A DNA stretch of 37,555 nt from Zygnema cylindricum (Eukaryota > Streptophyta > Zygnematophyceae > Zygnematales > Zygnemataceae): assembly GCA_037447655.1 (NCBI GenBank), contig JBBHKE010003501.1:1-37555 (forward strand). The letters run 5' to 3'. Both the position numbers and the translations under genes were made by a program. This document shows positions 1 through 9,200 of the stretch, piece by piece. Each line of letters opens with the position of its first letter. Positions within the stretch are counted from its first letter, which is position 1. The notes beneath the pieces are model-generated. The model was given only the letters and a program-made list of their open reading frames with translations. It ran no database searches and was not told the DNA's origin.

Positions 1-251
1 GGCGGGCAGGTTCCAGGATCAAATCCTGGAGGTGTCACCTATAATTTTAGTAAATAAACCCCTACTAATATTTATATCCCGTAAACCTCTAGATAGCCTA
101 GGTAGCCATGGCTCTAGCTTCCTCTCCAATTTCTCAGTGACTGCGACAAGTTTGAGAGTTGGAGAGAGAAGTTAGAGGTAGACTGTTTCGGCTTCTTTCT
201 ATATTTCTATTCAGACCTAGAAAATAATTTAAAAAAGACCATTAATTTCTA
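1..251 (-). repeat. Copia-type LTR fragment, minus orientation (cut by window start)
   Basis: Read on the minus strand, this stretch begins near TAGAAATTAATGG and matches, with many substitutions, the LTR at 3954-4600. Shared stretches include the CTAGGTCTG, GCCATGGCT and ACCAAAAT-like blocks and a GGATCAAATCC-type block near its far end. The same sequence in opposite orientation starts at 892. Because the minus-strand copy at 4600 is preceded by a polypurine tract and RNase H, I infer these are LTRs of one copia family. The distal end lies outside the window. No coding sequence belonging to this copy is visible. Confidence 0.6.
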
Positions 252-790
252 GAGATATGTCAATATACTAGTGTAATAATTGGACAAGGTTTTTCCAACG
301 GCGAAAGTTGGCCACCCTAGGGTACCACACATCTAGTTTGCACGCGTGACTCTATGTGTGGCACCACCATTAACTCGTGTAAGGTCTTAAATTATAAATA
401 ATTGAGTTTTCGAAGTACGTCTTTGTTGATCGATAGAGGGCGATTTCGTACTTGGTTTGCCAAAAATCCTCTCAAGGTAAGAAAGGTAGGTTGAATACTA
501 TTGTAAATAGTATAAGATTACTTCTAATTCCGCAACCCTGTTTCTGATAGTTCATTAATGATAAACACCCGATATTATAGGGTAACTGGAGAGGTTCCTA
601 ACATCGATAGTCTACAAGTTGGATATGACTTAACATTTCATGAAAAAAAGTAATACTATGTGACTATAGGTTGATAAAAAGTCAGTTTACAAATTTGAGA
701 AAGTTGATCTGATTTCAAAGAGTTGTTCGCACCCGTAGATCAATGTGTTACACGTCAATCCTAACAATTACGTGTCAAAAAAACACGCAT
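252..790. other. No gene seen
   Basis: AT-rich sequence with no convincing reading frame, repeat or RNA gene. It separates two LTR-like copies that point away from each other. Confidence 0.6.
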
Positions 791-891
791 CTCTCTCCCT
801 TTCTCCCTCTCTCTCTCTCGCTCCCTCTCTCTCCCCCTTCCTCTCCTCTTTCCCCCTCCCCTCCTCTCCCCTTTTCTCTGCCCCACTCCCC
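791..891. repeat. CT-rich low-complexity tract
   Basis: About 100 bases made almost only of C and T on the plus strand (mostly CTCTCT and CCCCTCC runs), ending exactly where the plus-oriented LTR copy begins. The open frame seen across it on the minus strand is a composition artefact. Confidence 0.9.
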
Positions 892-1680
892 TGTTGATAT
901 TTGAGTATTTTCTAGGTCTGTATTAGGATAGAAAAAGAGCTGAGGCAGTGTGCCTCTAACTCCCCTCATGAAGCCCAAACACTTCTTGTAGTCACTGAAG
1001 GCTGGACAGAGATCTAGAGCCATGGCTGCCTACGCTCTCTATGGAGACAGGGTGTAGATTTGGTACACTTACCAAAAAGATATTTTGACGGACCCACGAA
1101 TCGATCCTGGTACCTACCGTCCGTCTAATAAACCGTAGCCGTCAATCTTATTCAATAGCCTAGGGCTAGTGCTAGAATATATAGGGTTTGTTAGGTATTT
1201 AAATAGTTACATGTAGGGGCTTTTATTTAACTAGATTACGGTATATAGGACATAGAAACAATTGTCATTTTAGTACCGGACGAAACAAATAGTACGGACA
1301 TTTGTTTTGAAGGTCCGTATTAAATGACGATATAAATCGGATGACTGTGGTTAGCGCCGGTATCGCGAAAATGACAATTTGGCGGTTTGCAGACGCCGCC
1401 ACTCCGGATGACACGTGGCAACATCATACGGGTTTACGAAATCTCCGGAACGGAAGACAACAAATCCTAATGCGACAAATATCGCATTATGGCGATGTCG
1501 TACAATGTACGTACAGAAAGTACTGCGGCACTTGTACTTTTTTGTACGGTACCCTTTTTCATACGTGGCATGACCTGGTGCCACGTGGAGAGATAATATT
1601 GGGTAGCACGAAATTCGAGGATAATAGGAACAAATCTGGATATGGCATACGTCGACTTTTTGGCCATGTCGTACGATGGC
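892..1680 (+). repeat. Copia-type LTR copy, plus orientation
   Basis: Starts TGTTGATATTTGAG and aligns by eye, in inverted orientation, to 4600 down to 3954. Shared blocks include the GCCATGGCTGCCTA segment near 1020, the TTGACGGACCCA segment near 1087, and the GTCGACTTNTTGGCCATGTCGTAC segment near 1655. It contains CACGTG motifs at 1412-1417 and 1582-1587. It could be the 5' LTR of the plus-strand element that follows, but I do not see a primer-binding site after it, so it may be a solo or rearranged LTR. The 150-codon frame at 1341-1793 is probably fortuitous. Confidence 0.6.
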
Positions 1681-1725
1681 CGTACAAAAGGTACATCGGC
1701 ACCTGTACCTTTATGTACTTTACAG
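1488..1725 (+). repeat. GTAC-rich unit duplicated at 171-bp spacing
   Basis: Two related segments (about 1488-1553 and 1659-1725) share the order GATGTCGTAC, GTACAGAAAG-like, GGCACNTGTAC, TTNTGTAC. The spacing of 171 bp is a multiple of three, so the repeat also shows in translation of the plus strand as GTCTFLY / GTCTFMY. It lies inside the LTR copy. Confidence 0.7.
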
Positions 1726-2049
1726 TCTTGTCATGGGTTCGTACCTCAGTACTAGGGGGTTTGAGAGGGGTTTTAGGACTTAGAATATTTTAGGTAGGTA
1801 GTTGCCTCTCCCCAGAGAGCTTCTGTACAAAAGGTCAACTTTGACCCCCCATAACTTACTGCTCAGGGGAGCAAATTCAGAGATTCTTTTTGCTATCGAC
1901 TCAGGGGAGTCTTGTCTTCACAGGGGTGAAGTTGGTCAGCGTTTTTGTCTGCCAGGGTGGCAATTATTTTTGCTTAAACACAAAGGGGTCAGGATTATCC
2001 TAGAGGCTTCTTGGAAGCTGTCCACTCTGAGGACTTATGGAGGTCTCAG
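1681..2049. other. No gene seen
   Basis: Probably internal sequence between the LTR copy and the pol relic. A short motif CTCAGGGGAG occurs twice (near 1861 and 1900). No protein family recognised. Confidence 0.5.
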
Positions 2050-2415
2050 AGTTACAAGGGGATAGATAAAGTAATAGGGAATAGGATGGTAATGGAGGAG
2101 GGTGGTAGAGAAAAGGTTAGAATTGAGCTGGTATTGAGTGAGGTGGAGGAAATGGATGTTGAAAGAGGCGAGATGGAGAAATTGGAGGAAGTGGTAAGGG
2201 AAAGGACGGGGACGGACGATGTAGAAACGGGAAGGGGTGGCGGAAAGGGGTTACCGGAAGAAGGGGTTAGAGAGGAGGATGTAGGTGTACGGGAAGTAGA
2301 AGGGAGTATGGAATCGATGAAGATTATGAACCCTCGGGAACTGGAACGGACGAGTCTATAGAGGTTGGGGATGAGCCTTCGGAAGAGGAGAAAGCGCAGA
2401 AAGAGATCAAATAGT
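2050..2415 (+). pseudogene. Decayed acidic, purine-rich segment upstream of integrase
   Basis: Purine-rich plus strand that translates into acidic, low-complexity peptide in more than one frame (for example EPSEEEKAQKEIK around 2373-2411, followed by a stop). Acidic low-complexity linkers are known in copia polyproteins, usually between integrase and RT, but this one lies before integrase. It may be gag-derived or come from another copy. Function not assignable; the frame switches imply decay. Confidence 0.35.
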
Positions 2416-2458
2416 CCGATATTCCGATGACGAAATACAAAAACGACCCCACTCCGGT

Positions 2459-3379
2459 GTTTTGCACTCAGATGAGTTTTGGGATAAAAAATTAGGCCAT
2501 TTAAACTATGATAGTTTGAGAAAAATGGTCCTTGCTGGCAAAATAAAGGGTGTATCAATCACGGATCAGCCGGTCAAAACATATGATGGTTCAGCTTTAG
2601 GCAAAATCCACAGACTGCCATTTCCTAAGGAGTCTGAGCATTGGTCAACAAAACGTTTACAACAAATTCATTCGGATGTTCTTGGTCCTGCGAAGGTTCC
2701 ATCTACCAGGGGGATGAAATATATGGTCACATTTACAGATGATTTTTCCATGTTTACAAAAGTTTACTTCATGAAGGAAAAGAGCAAAGTGTTTGGCCAC
2801 TTTAAACACTATAAAGCATGGGTTGAAAAGCTTCATAATTTACCTATTTTGCAGCTCACATTGGACAATAGTGGTGAATATACGTCGAAAGAATTTGAAA
2901 CCTTTTTACTCGAGGAGGGAATAAGTCATCTATTGACTGTTCCAAATTCACCGGAACAAAATGGTGTGTCGAAGAGATTAAATATAACTCTCACGGAGAG
3001 CTCTAGGTCGATGCTCGCGGATAAAAATGTGAATCCGAAATTCTAGGCTGAGGCTCTCAATTGTGCAGTTTATATTAAAAATAGGATAGGATCAAGATCG
3101 GTAAGAAATACTCCTTACGAGATCTGGACAGGAAACAAACCAAATGTTAGCCATTTCAAAGTTTTTGGTAGTCAATGCTTTATCTTGGATACGTCTACAG
3201 ATAGATGGAAAATGGAACCAAAATGGTTACCGGGTATTCTGTTAGGATATGATGATCACTCAAAAGGTTATCGAGTCTTTGTGCTTGAGAGGCAGAAAAT
3301 AGTTGTAGCACGGAATATTATTGTAAAGGATGAGCTTGACTCCATAGATTTATTTCAAATGACAGAGCAACAAAAGTAG
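2459..3379 (+). pseudogene. Ty1/copia integrase relic (GAG pre-integrase plus integrase core)
   Basis: The frame reads the pre-integrase zinc region WDKKLGHLNYDSL, then the phrase YDGSALGKIHRLPF where copia elements normally carry CxxC; both cysteines are lost. The integrase core follows, with FTDDFSMF (first Asp), LDNSGEY (second Asp) and SPEQNGV (catalytic Glu), so the DDE triad is still readable. A TAG stop at 3043-3045 interrupts the frame; after it the C-terminal part continues (TPYEIWTGNKPNVSHFKVFG, then WLPGILLGYDDHSKGYRVF) until a stop at 3377-3379. In an intact copia element this enzyme would insert cDNA into the host genome. This copy is inactive. Confidence 0.9.
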
Positions 3380-3394
3380 CAAAAAATACAGGAA

Positions 3395-3953
3395 TATGTC
3401 ATTTTAGATTGCATGCAAGATATTGTCCCGAAGATGCAAAATTCTCCAATAGTGACTCCAGAGTCCGCCTCTGTGCAAGTTCCTCAACAAGTTCAGTTCC
3501 AACCGGAACAACAGCAGTCAATACACACAAATCGCAACCAGCGCAATCAGCGCAATGCGCGGCATCCAAGGATCTTAGCCTCATAATTTCCGGGGGGAAG
3601 AAGATCTATCAGCCGGATACAAGCAAGCTTTCACTTTGCCTACTCCGCAACCTCAGGGAAGCCCTTGACCATCCAAGAGGCCTTCTCATCACCAGAGCGG
3701 AATCACTAGATCAATGCAGTAAACAACGAAATGAAGTCCATCATGGAGGCTCAAACATGGGAGCTTGTGGACCTTCCTCCGGACCGAAAAAGCGATCGGC
3801 AGCAAATGGGTATTCAAGGTGAAGTTAAATCCCGATAATAGAATTGAACGCTATAAGGCCAGACTTGGGGCAAAGGGCTACAATCAAAAGGAAGGAATCG
3901 ATTTTGAAGAAACATTTTCTCCGGTTGTAAGATTTTCGACAGTTAGGGGCAAT
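3395..3953 (+). pseudogene. Copia linker and N-terminal reverse transcriptase, interrupted
   Basis: Continues the preceding element. A Gln/Asn-rich linker (QPEQQQS and NQRNQRNARHPR) is followed by a stop and then the start of the RT domain: [66 protein letters not shown]. The frame then leaves RT homology abruptly around 3947-3954, where the related copy at 7500 continues with LLSLAAIEDMELHQMDV. From that point the DNA matches an LTR in opposite orientation, so I infer insertion of another element here. The rest of this RT is not found elsewhere in the window. Confidence 0.85.
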
Positions 3954-4600
3954 TGTACGACATGGCCAACAAGTCGACACACGTCATTTATGGATTCGTT
4001 CTTATAATCCCCGGAGATACGTAATCCAATGTGATTGTGCCACGTGGCAATTTATGTGACGTCGACCGCAATCGCTAAAAACCTATTTCGCGATCTCGGC
4101 ATGCTTCATGGACATCCGATTAAGCCGGAATACAATCTTGGTCGTCATCAATACTTGCGCAATATTTGCTTTGCTTTCGAAACAAAATGCGCGGTTTTTG
4201 TTTCGGATGTTCTGTAGAACGTACATTACAAACTGTATCTATATCTAAATATCTCGTTAAATGAAATAGCCTACGTGTTAACATTTAAACAATTATCAAA
4301 CCTTATATCTTTAACCTTGATTTTAGGCTAACTGGCTAAGGCTACCCGCTACCTTGATAGACCGCAGTACCACATTCAAATCATGGGTCCGTCAATTTAT
4401 ATTTTGGTAAATCTACCAAAATCTAACACCCGTAACTCTATCTCTAATCAACATAGGCAGCCATGGCCCTAGCTCCCTCATTAACTTTTGGTGACTCCGA
4501 CAAGTGTGGGAGCTGAAGAGAGAAGTTATAGGCAGACTACCACAGATTCTTTTCTGTATTTAGATCTAAAAAATACTAAAAATAACCATTAATTTCTACA
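3954..4600 (-). mobile_element. 3' LTR of a minus-strand copia element
   Basis: On the minus strand this LTR begins TGTAGAAATTAATGG at 4600, directly after a polypurine tract, and runs to about 3954, where plus-strand RT sequence resumes. It aligns with the LTR copies at 1-251 and 892-1680. It holds the perfect 10-bp palindrome GCCACGTGGC at 4039-4048. The exact 3' end is inferred from where RT homology of the interrupted element stops; a CA end near 3954 fits but I could not prove a target duplication. Confidence 0.7.
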
Positions 4601-4612
4601 CTCCCCTTATTT
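4601..4612 (-). other. Polypurine tract of the minus-strand element
   Basis: The minus strand reads AAATAAGGGGAG immediately before the LTR start TGTAG. This is the expected plus-strand priming site of an LTR retrotransposon and sets the LTR boundary. Confidence 0.75.
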
Positions 4613-5601
4613 TCAAGTCATTCTTTAATTTCAGACCACACTTCTCCCTCCAGAAAATTAGTTTATGGGAAGGCACAGGTTTGGTCATCTCATACCATCT
4701 CCCTATCTGGTCAGTACTCTAAACTGTTTATTTTGTTTTCCACCTTCTCTCTAACAAAGCTGAGTCTAATGTCCATGTGTTTGGCTTTAAAATGATGTTT
4801 AGAATTGGCAGCAATAGCGATTCCTGCCTTATTATCACAAAAAAATTATGCATACCACTCTTAAGGTGACCAAGCTCACAAAGCAAAGACTAAACCCACA
4901 TCGATTCTTTCACAGCAGAGCAATAGGCCATAAACTCAGCCTCCATGGTAGACGGAGCAATAACCTTTTGTTGTTTGCTACTCCAGCAACAAGCTCCAAC
5001 ACCCACAGACAATACATATCTATAAGTACATCTCCTCATCAGAGCATCACCATAACTGGCATCACTCCAAGTAGTGATGTCAATATTCCCTCAACCCAAA
5101 TGCAACCATAGATCCCTAGTTCCTATCTGATACCTAAGGATTCTCTTTGCTTCTTGCTAATCTCTCGTAGTGGGAGCATTTAGACTTTTATTCAACACTC
5201 CTATAGCTACAGTCAAATTCAGACAGGTATTATTCATAAAAAAGATTAGGCTTCCCACTACTTGCCTGTAAGGAATAGTCTGCATGAGCTTTTGTTCTTC
5301 TAAACCTAATTCCTCGTCTTAGATTATAACTCCTTTCACACTCCCCTCACTTCATTTCTTCAAATCCATTGGAGTTGTACAAATATTAGCCTTATCCATC
5401 TGAAACTTTTCCAACATGTTCCCTATTGCTTCCTATTGAGTTAGCCTTATAATCTTTCTTTCTTGGTCTCTTTCTACTTGAATTCCCAAAATATATCTTG
5501 CCTCTCCCATATCCTTCATCTCAAATCTCCTTTAAGATCCGTTTTCAATTTATTAATTTTCTTCATTGATTTACTTAGAGCAAGCAAATCATCAACATAA
5601 A
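4613..5601 (-). pseudogene. Copia reverse transcriptase (YVDD onward) and RNase H relic
   Basis: Reading the minus strand from 5601 downward gives YVDDLLALSKSMKKINKLK, the RT active-site motif and following helix. Decayed connection sequence leads to YSLQASSGKPNLF and LNKSLNAPTTR, then an RNase H domain: TWSDASYGDALMRR, CCWSSKQQKV, STMEAEFMAY, VKESMWV, and further on an NKAGIAIAANSKHHFKAKHM stretch. The RNase H acidic residues in WSDAS and EAEF are visible. Several in-frame stops and frameshifts mark it as dead. All RT upstream of YVDD is missing; the next base belongs to a different, plus-strand element. Confidence 0.85.
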
Positions 5602-5629
5602 TGTTGTTTTTGGAAAGCTTTCAGTCTCA

Positions 5630-5860
5630 GCAGACAGAGCAGCGTAGCAGCACAGCAGCGAAGCTGCAGAGCAACGTAGCAGCACAGGAATGCAACAGAG
5701 CAGCTGCTAGCAACGTAGCAGCAGAGGAATGCAACAGAGCAGCTGCTATGGAGACAGAGCAGCGCATCCGCGCAGCAGCAGAGCAAAGCAATGCAGCAGC
5801 GCAGCTGCTATGCAGACAGAGCAGCGCAACAGCTAAGCTGCGACACATACAGGACAACGC
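5630..5860 (+). repeat. GCAGC-rich minisatellite
   Basis: Imperfect repeats built on GCAGC, AGAGCAGC and GTAGCAGCA. The clearest units are the two 39-36 bp blocks near 5690-5765 sharing CAACGTAGCAGCA and GGAATGCAACAGAGCAGCTG. Open frames on both strands (Ala/Gln/Asn-rich on plus, Cys/Leu/Ala-rich on minus) follow from this composition and are not taken as genes. Confidence 0.85.
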
Positions 5861-5984
5861 AGCTGAGGCTACTTTGGATATTATCCGCACAGACAACGCC
5901 GCTACTGTTATCTTAGATATGATTCGATACGGACAACGCAGCTGGGATTGATACGAATCAAGTCAACTGACCTCAACTTAGTGG

Positions 5985-6085
5985 GTAGCTTAATGCTAGC
6001 TCAATGGTAGCTTAGTGATAACTCAATGTTAGCTTAGTGGTAGCTCAGTGGTAGCTCAATGGTAGCTCAGTGGTGGCTTAGTATT
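5985..6085 (+). repeat. 11-bp tandem array, unit like GTAGCTCAATG
   Basis: About eight consecutive 11-bp units alternate between GTAGCTCAATG, GTAGCTTAGTG and close variants. The unit resembles the internal A-box of tRNA genes (TAGCTCAGTGG), but there is no B-box or cloverleaf, so I do not call an RNA gene. Confidence 0.85.
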
Positions 6086-6398
6086 TCCTTGGCAGCTTGA
6101 CCTACCTCTCAGGTACACTTGTATTGCCGGTACAACACTAGTATAAGACTTAGGACTCAGAACACATGATGTATCCAGACAACCAAGTAGTAAATTTGCA
6201 AACAATTATTGTGAAACTTTTGAGTATTATATCTTGAGTGTTGTCGGGTCAATTGTACTGAAACTTTGGGAGGTGTCAGTGTTTATGCTACTATATACTT
6301 TGAGAGAGCTTTGTGAAGTTTGGATGCGTGTATAAGATTTGTTGAGCACTTGTAAACAACTGTTTGGTAGGATTCTTTATAACTTCTGAGAGTGTATC

Positions 6399-6506
6399 AT
6401 GTCTACTTCTACTACCACTGCTGCTCCTCCACCTGTACCAGTGGTTGTAGAACAACAAAAAGAAAATGGCATTTCTCGGCAATTTATAGTTCCTTATACT
6501 ATATAA
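6399..6506 (+). pseudogene. Short gag-like N-terminal frame
   Basis: An ATG at 6399 opens a 35-codon frame beginning MSTSTTTAAPPPVPVVVEQQ and ending at a TAA at 6504-6506. Its position between LTR/leader and pol relic, and its Ser/Thr/Pro-rich start, suggest a gag N-terminus. The remaining gag and protease and most of integrase are missing, so a large internal deletion lies at about 6505-6510. Confidence 0.4.
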
Positions 6507-6990
6507 TAGAATTGAGTATCCGAAAGACTCAACCAGACTCTAACGGAAAGTGCAAAATCTATGTTGTTAGATAAGGGAATAAATGTCAAGTTTTGGGGTG
6601 AGGCTTTCTTGTGTGCATCGTATATTAGGAACATAATATAGACTAGAGCAGTGAAAGATAAAACACCATATGAAGTGTGGACAGGAAGAAAAGCGAATGT
6701 TAGTCACTTTGGGTTTTTCGAATTAAAAGTTTTATTTTGGATAATCTCCCTATTTCTGAGCTTAGTCCAAAATCGGTTCTCAGAATTTTTATGGGATATG
6801 ATGATGAATCCGTGGTTTATAGAATATTTAATACGGATAAAAATACTCTCTAGACTGCTAGAAATATTCAAGTTAATGAAGAAAGTCGATCAGTAGATGT
6901 TTTTGGTCTGACACATTTTGAAAAAGACACCAAAATCGAGGAATATGTTATCTTACAAAGTGTTCCTTTCACTTCTCATAGTCACACTTT
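6507..6990 (+). pseudogene. Copia integrase C-terminal relic
   Basis: Homologous to 2969-3379 of the first element: the frame reads VSERLNQTLTESAKSMLL, VKFWGEAFLCASYIRN, DKTPYEVWTGRKANVSHFG. It is preceded by AAT TGA where the other copy has the PEQNG motif, and it contains an in-frame TAG at 6638-6640 and frameshifts after 6720. The catalytic core upstream is deleted. The later part corresponds to the LLGYDD region but has drifted into another frame. Confidence 0.8.
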
Positions 6991-7257
6991 GGACACCTTG
7001 GCTGTACGTGGGGGGGATCCTCCTCCTCCTCCTCCTCTTGGGCGGGAACCCACAGATCTAACAGTTCCAGCCTCAGATTTTCCAAGGGGAAGAAGGCAAA
7101 GCAGTAGGCCGCGAAACTGTGAGATTGCTCTACTTTCTGTCAACACGTTAGAACCAGGTGAAAACTGCAAAACTGCGAAAGTGCGAGGATGCTGTGAAGC
7201 TGCAAAGGCGGCTCTATTGTCTACTTGCACGTTTGAACGAGTCACAATATAGGAAGC

Positions 7258-8283
7258 CTTTTGGATCAATGGATCTTGCAGTTAACGATGAAATACGATC
7301 GATAATGGAGGCTCAAACCTGGGAGCTTGAGGAGCTTCTGTCGGATCGAAAGGCTATCGGTTGTAAGTGGGTTTTTAAAGTCAAGTTGAATCCGGATAAC
7401 TCTATTGAAAGATATAAATCTAGACTTGTTGCTAAAGGATTTAGTTAGATGGAGGGAATTGATTATGAAAAGACTTTCTCTCCAGGTGTTCGATTTTCTA
7501 CTGTTAGAATTTTGTTGTCTTTAGCGGCCATTGAGGATATGGAATTACATCAAATGGATGTTAAGAAAACTTTTTTACATGGAGATCTTTAGGAAGTAAT
7601 TTACATGAAGCGACCTGAAATGTATGAATAGACCGAAAATGAAAATTTGGTTTGTAAACTGTTGAAATCCCTGTATAGTCTGAAGCAGGCTCCACGTCAG
7701 TGGAATTTGAAACTAGATGAGTTTTTAACCGGTCTTGGATTCGTCAGAATAAGCTCAGATCACTCAGTTTATATTATGGAAGGGGAAGATGGGATCATTT
7801 ACATTGTTGTATATGTAGATGATCACTCAGTTTATATTATGGAAGGGGAAGATGGGATCATTTACATTGTTGTATATGTAGATGATTTGCTGTAGTTAAG
7901 CAAGTCATTAAATGAGATTAACAAAATTAACACAGCCTTGAATTCTAGATTTGAGATGAAGGATATAGGTGAGGCAAAGTACATTCTTGGAATTCAAGTA
8001 GAAAGAGATAGAGATCGGAGAACAATCCATCTAACGCAGCGGGAAACAATAGAAAATGTGCTTGAAAAGTTTGGCATGGCAGGGGCAAAGGGAAGTGCCA
8101 CTCCTATGGAATGTAAGCAAAAGGTGGAAGGCATAGAGACCAATGGAGGAGTCATCTTTGATGACATCTTCGATTCATGGGAGGCAAATTTTATGGCCAC
8201 CATTCCATACCAACAAATTGTTGGGAGCCTCATCTACTTCATGAACTGCACGAGGCCGGATACCGTGGCAACAGTTGGTGTTT
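7258..8283 (+). pseudogene. Copia reverse transcriptase relic with duplicated YVDD motif
   Basis: The frame covers nearly the full RT domain: [93 protein letters not shown], then GEDGIIYIVVYVDD. It continues as NSRFEMKDIGEAKYILGIQV and IPYQQIVGSLIYFMNCTRPD. In-frame stops occur at 7446, 7590, 7629 and 7894, so it is inactive. Unusually, the stretch ending in the catalytic YVDD is present twice in frame (63-bp duplication). In an active element this enzyme would copy element RNA into cDNA. Confidence 0.92.
7758..7883 (+). repeat. 63-bp in-frame tandem duplication in RT
   Basis: Unit 1 (7758-7820) and unit 2 (7821-7883) appear identical. Each encodes DHSVYIMEGEDGIIYIVVYV plus D, so the catalytic YVDD motif occurs twice. 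Lack of divergence implies the duplication is much younger than the stops scattered around it. Confidence 0.95.
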
Positions 8284-8855
8284 GAGTCGGAGATTACAAA
8301 ATCCGAGGAAATCAGATTGGGAGGCAGCAAAGAGGGTTTTTTGATACCTTTACGAAACACAAAATCTTCGCCTTGCTCCCAGTGGAGATGAAGTCAAAAT
8401 TCAAACGTGGAGCGATGCTAGCTACGGAGACATGCTAAGCCGCCGTTCCACAACCAGATTCATCTTGGAGATTGGTATTGGAACATGCTGCTGGAGCAAC
8501 AAGCTTCAAAAGGTAACATCTCAGTGTATAATAGAGGCTGAATATATGGCAGAAAGGTCAAGTGTCAAGGAGTTACTATGGGTGAAGTCTCCCTTTCAAA
8601 AACTACATTTTATGGAATTCTGACCTCAAATAGTGTGGTGTGACAACAAGGCAGCTATCGCGATTGCATCCAACTCGAGCCATCACTTAAAAAAAAACAC
8701 ATTGACATAAAGCAGCATTTTGTAAAAAAGAAGGTGATGAACATAACTTTGAAACTTAGTTACCTTCCGGATGAGAAGATGGTAGCAGATATGATGACTA
8801 AGCCTTTACTTGCACCTAAGTTGAAGGTTTGTAGGGAAGAATGTGAACTCAATGG
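8284..8855 (+). pseudogene. Copia RNase H relic
   Basis: Follows RT in the same element after a stop (TGA 8283-8285). Readable blocks are NPRKSDWEAAKRVF, YLYETQNLRLAP, QTWSDASYGDMLSRRS, CCWSNKLQKV, IIEAEYMAERSSVKELLWV, WCDNKAAIAIASNSSHHL, and a terminal LPDEKMVADMMTKPL. The acidic residues of the RNase H site (WSDAS, EAEY, CDNK) are visible. Stops and a frameshift in the homopolymer at 8690-8696 disable it. It ends shortly before the polypurine tract. Confidence 0.88.
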
Positions 8856-8865
8856 CTGAGAGAGT

Positions 8866-8883
8866 CTAAAAAGTTTAGGGGAG
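8866..8883 (+). other. Polypurine tract of the second plus-strand element
   Basis: AAAAAGTTTAGGGGAG precedes TGTTG at 8884, the standard arrangement at the inner edge of a 3' LTR. Confidence 0.75.
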
Positions 8884-9200
8884 TGTTGTTTTTAATTGCT
8901 TGAGTCTTTTTTGTATCTTGTTGCTATACTACCATGCTGCGCTACGTTTGACATCGCATCTTGAAACCTTGAGCACTCTACACTTGTTGATGTGCTGCTA
9001 TGCTGCGCCGATCTAACATTGCAGCTGCGCTGCTCTAATATCACAGTTGCGCTGGCACATCATAACAGTCATAGCAATCACAATAGAGTCATAACAACTA
9101 TAGCATTCTGTGCAAGAAAGGTGTTCCAAACGTCAGGCAGTTTGTGTGAAGATAAATTGACTGGGGCAAGATTTAATTAGTATGCAACTCTAAAGGGAGT
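8884..9200 (+). mobile_element. Start of the 3' LTR, second plus-strand element
   Basis: Begins TGTTGTTTTTAATTG right after the polypurine tract. GCTGCGC-rich sequence follows to about 9060. The first ten bases equal those at 5602. I cannot define its 3' end; the sequence to 9200 contains nothing that resumes the interrupted minus-strand element. Confidence 0.5.

Larger units (their letters stand above)
5602..6398 (+). mobile_element. Putative 5' LTR and leader of the second plus-strand copia element
   Basis: Begins TGTTGTTTTT, the same ten bases that follow the polypurine tract at 8884, and starts exactly where the minus-strand RT breaks off. Beyond these ten bases the two putative LTRs do not align well by eye; both are rich in GCAGC/GCTGC motifs. 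The segment ends before a start codon at 6399. LTR length and primer-binding site are not determined. It contains two minisatellites listed separately. Confidence 0.5.

Noticed and set aside
1341-1793. 150-codon open frame on the plus strand
   Set aside because: It lies inside an LTR copy, contains a 171-bp GTAC-rich duplication, and resembles no protein; it is open by chance.
5592-5951. Ala/Gln/Asn-rich and Cys/Leu-rich frames on opposite strands
   Set aside because: Products of a GCAGC repeat.
5985-6085. CRISPR-like array
   Set aside because: Units are contiguous 11-mers without spacers, in a eukaryotic retroelement context.
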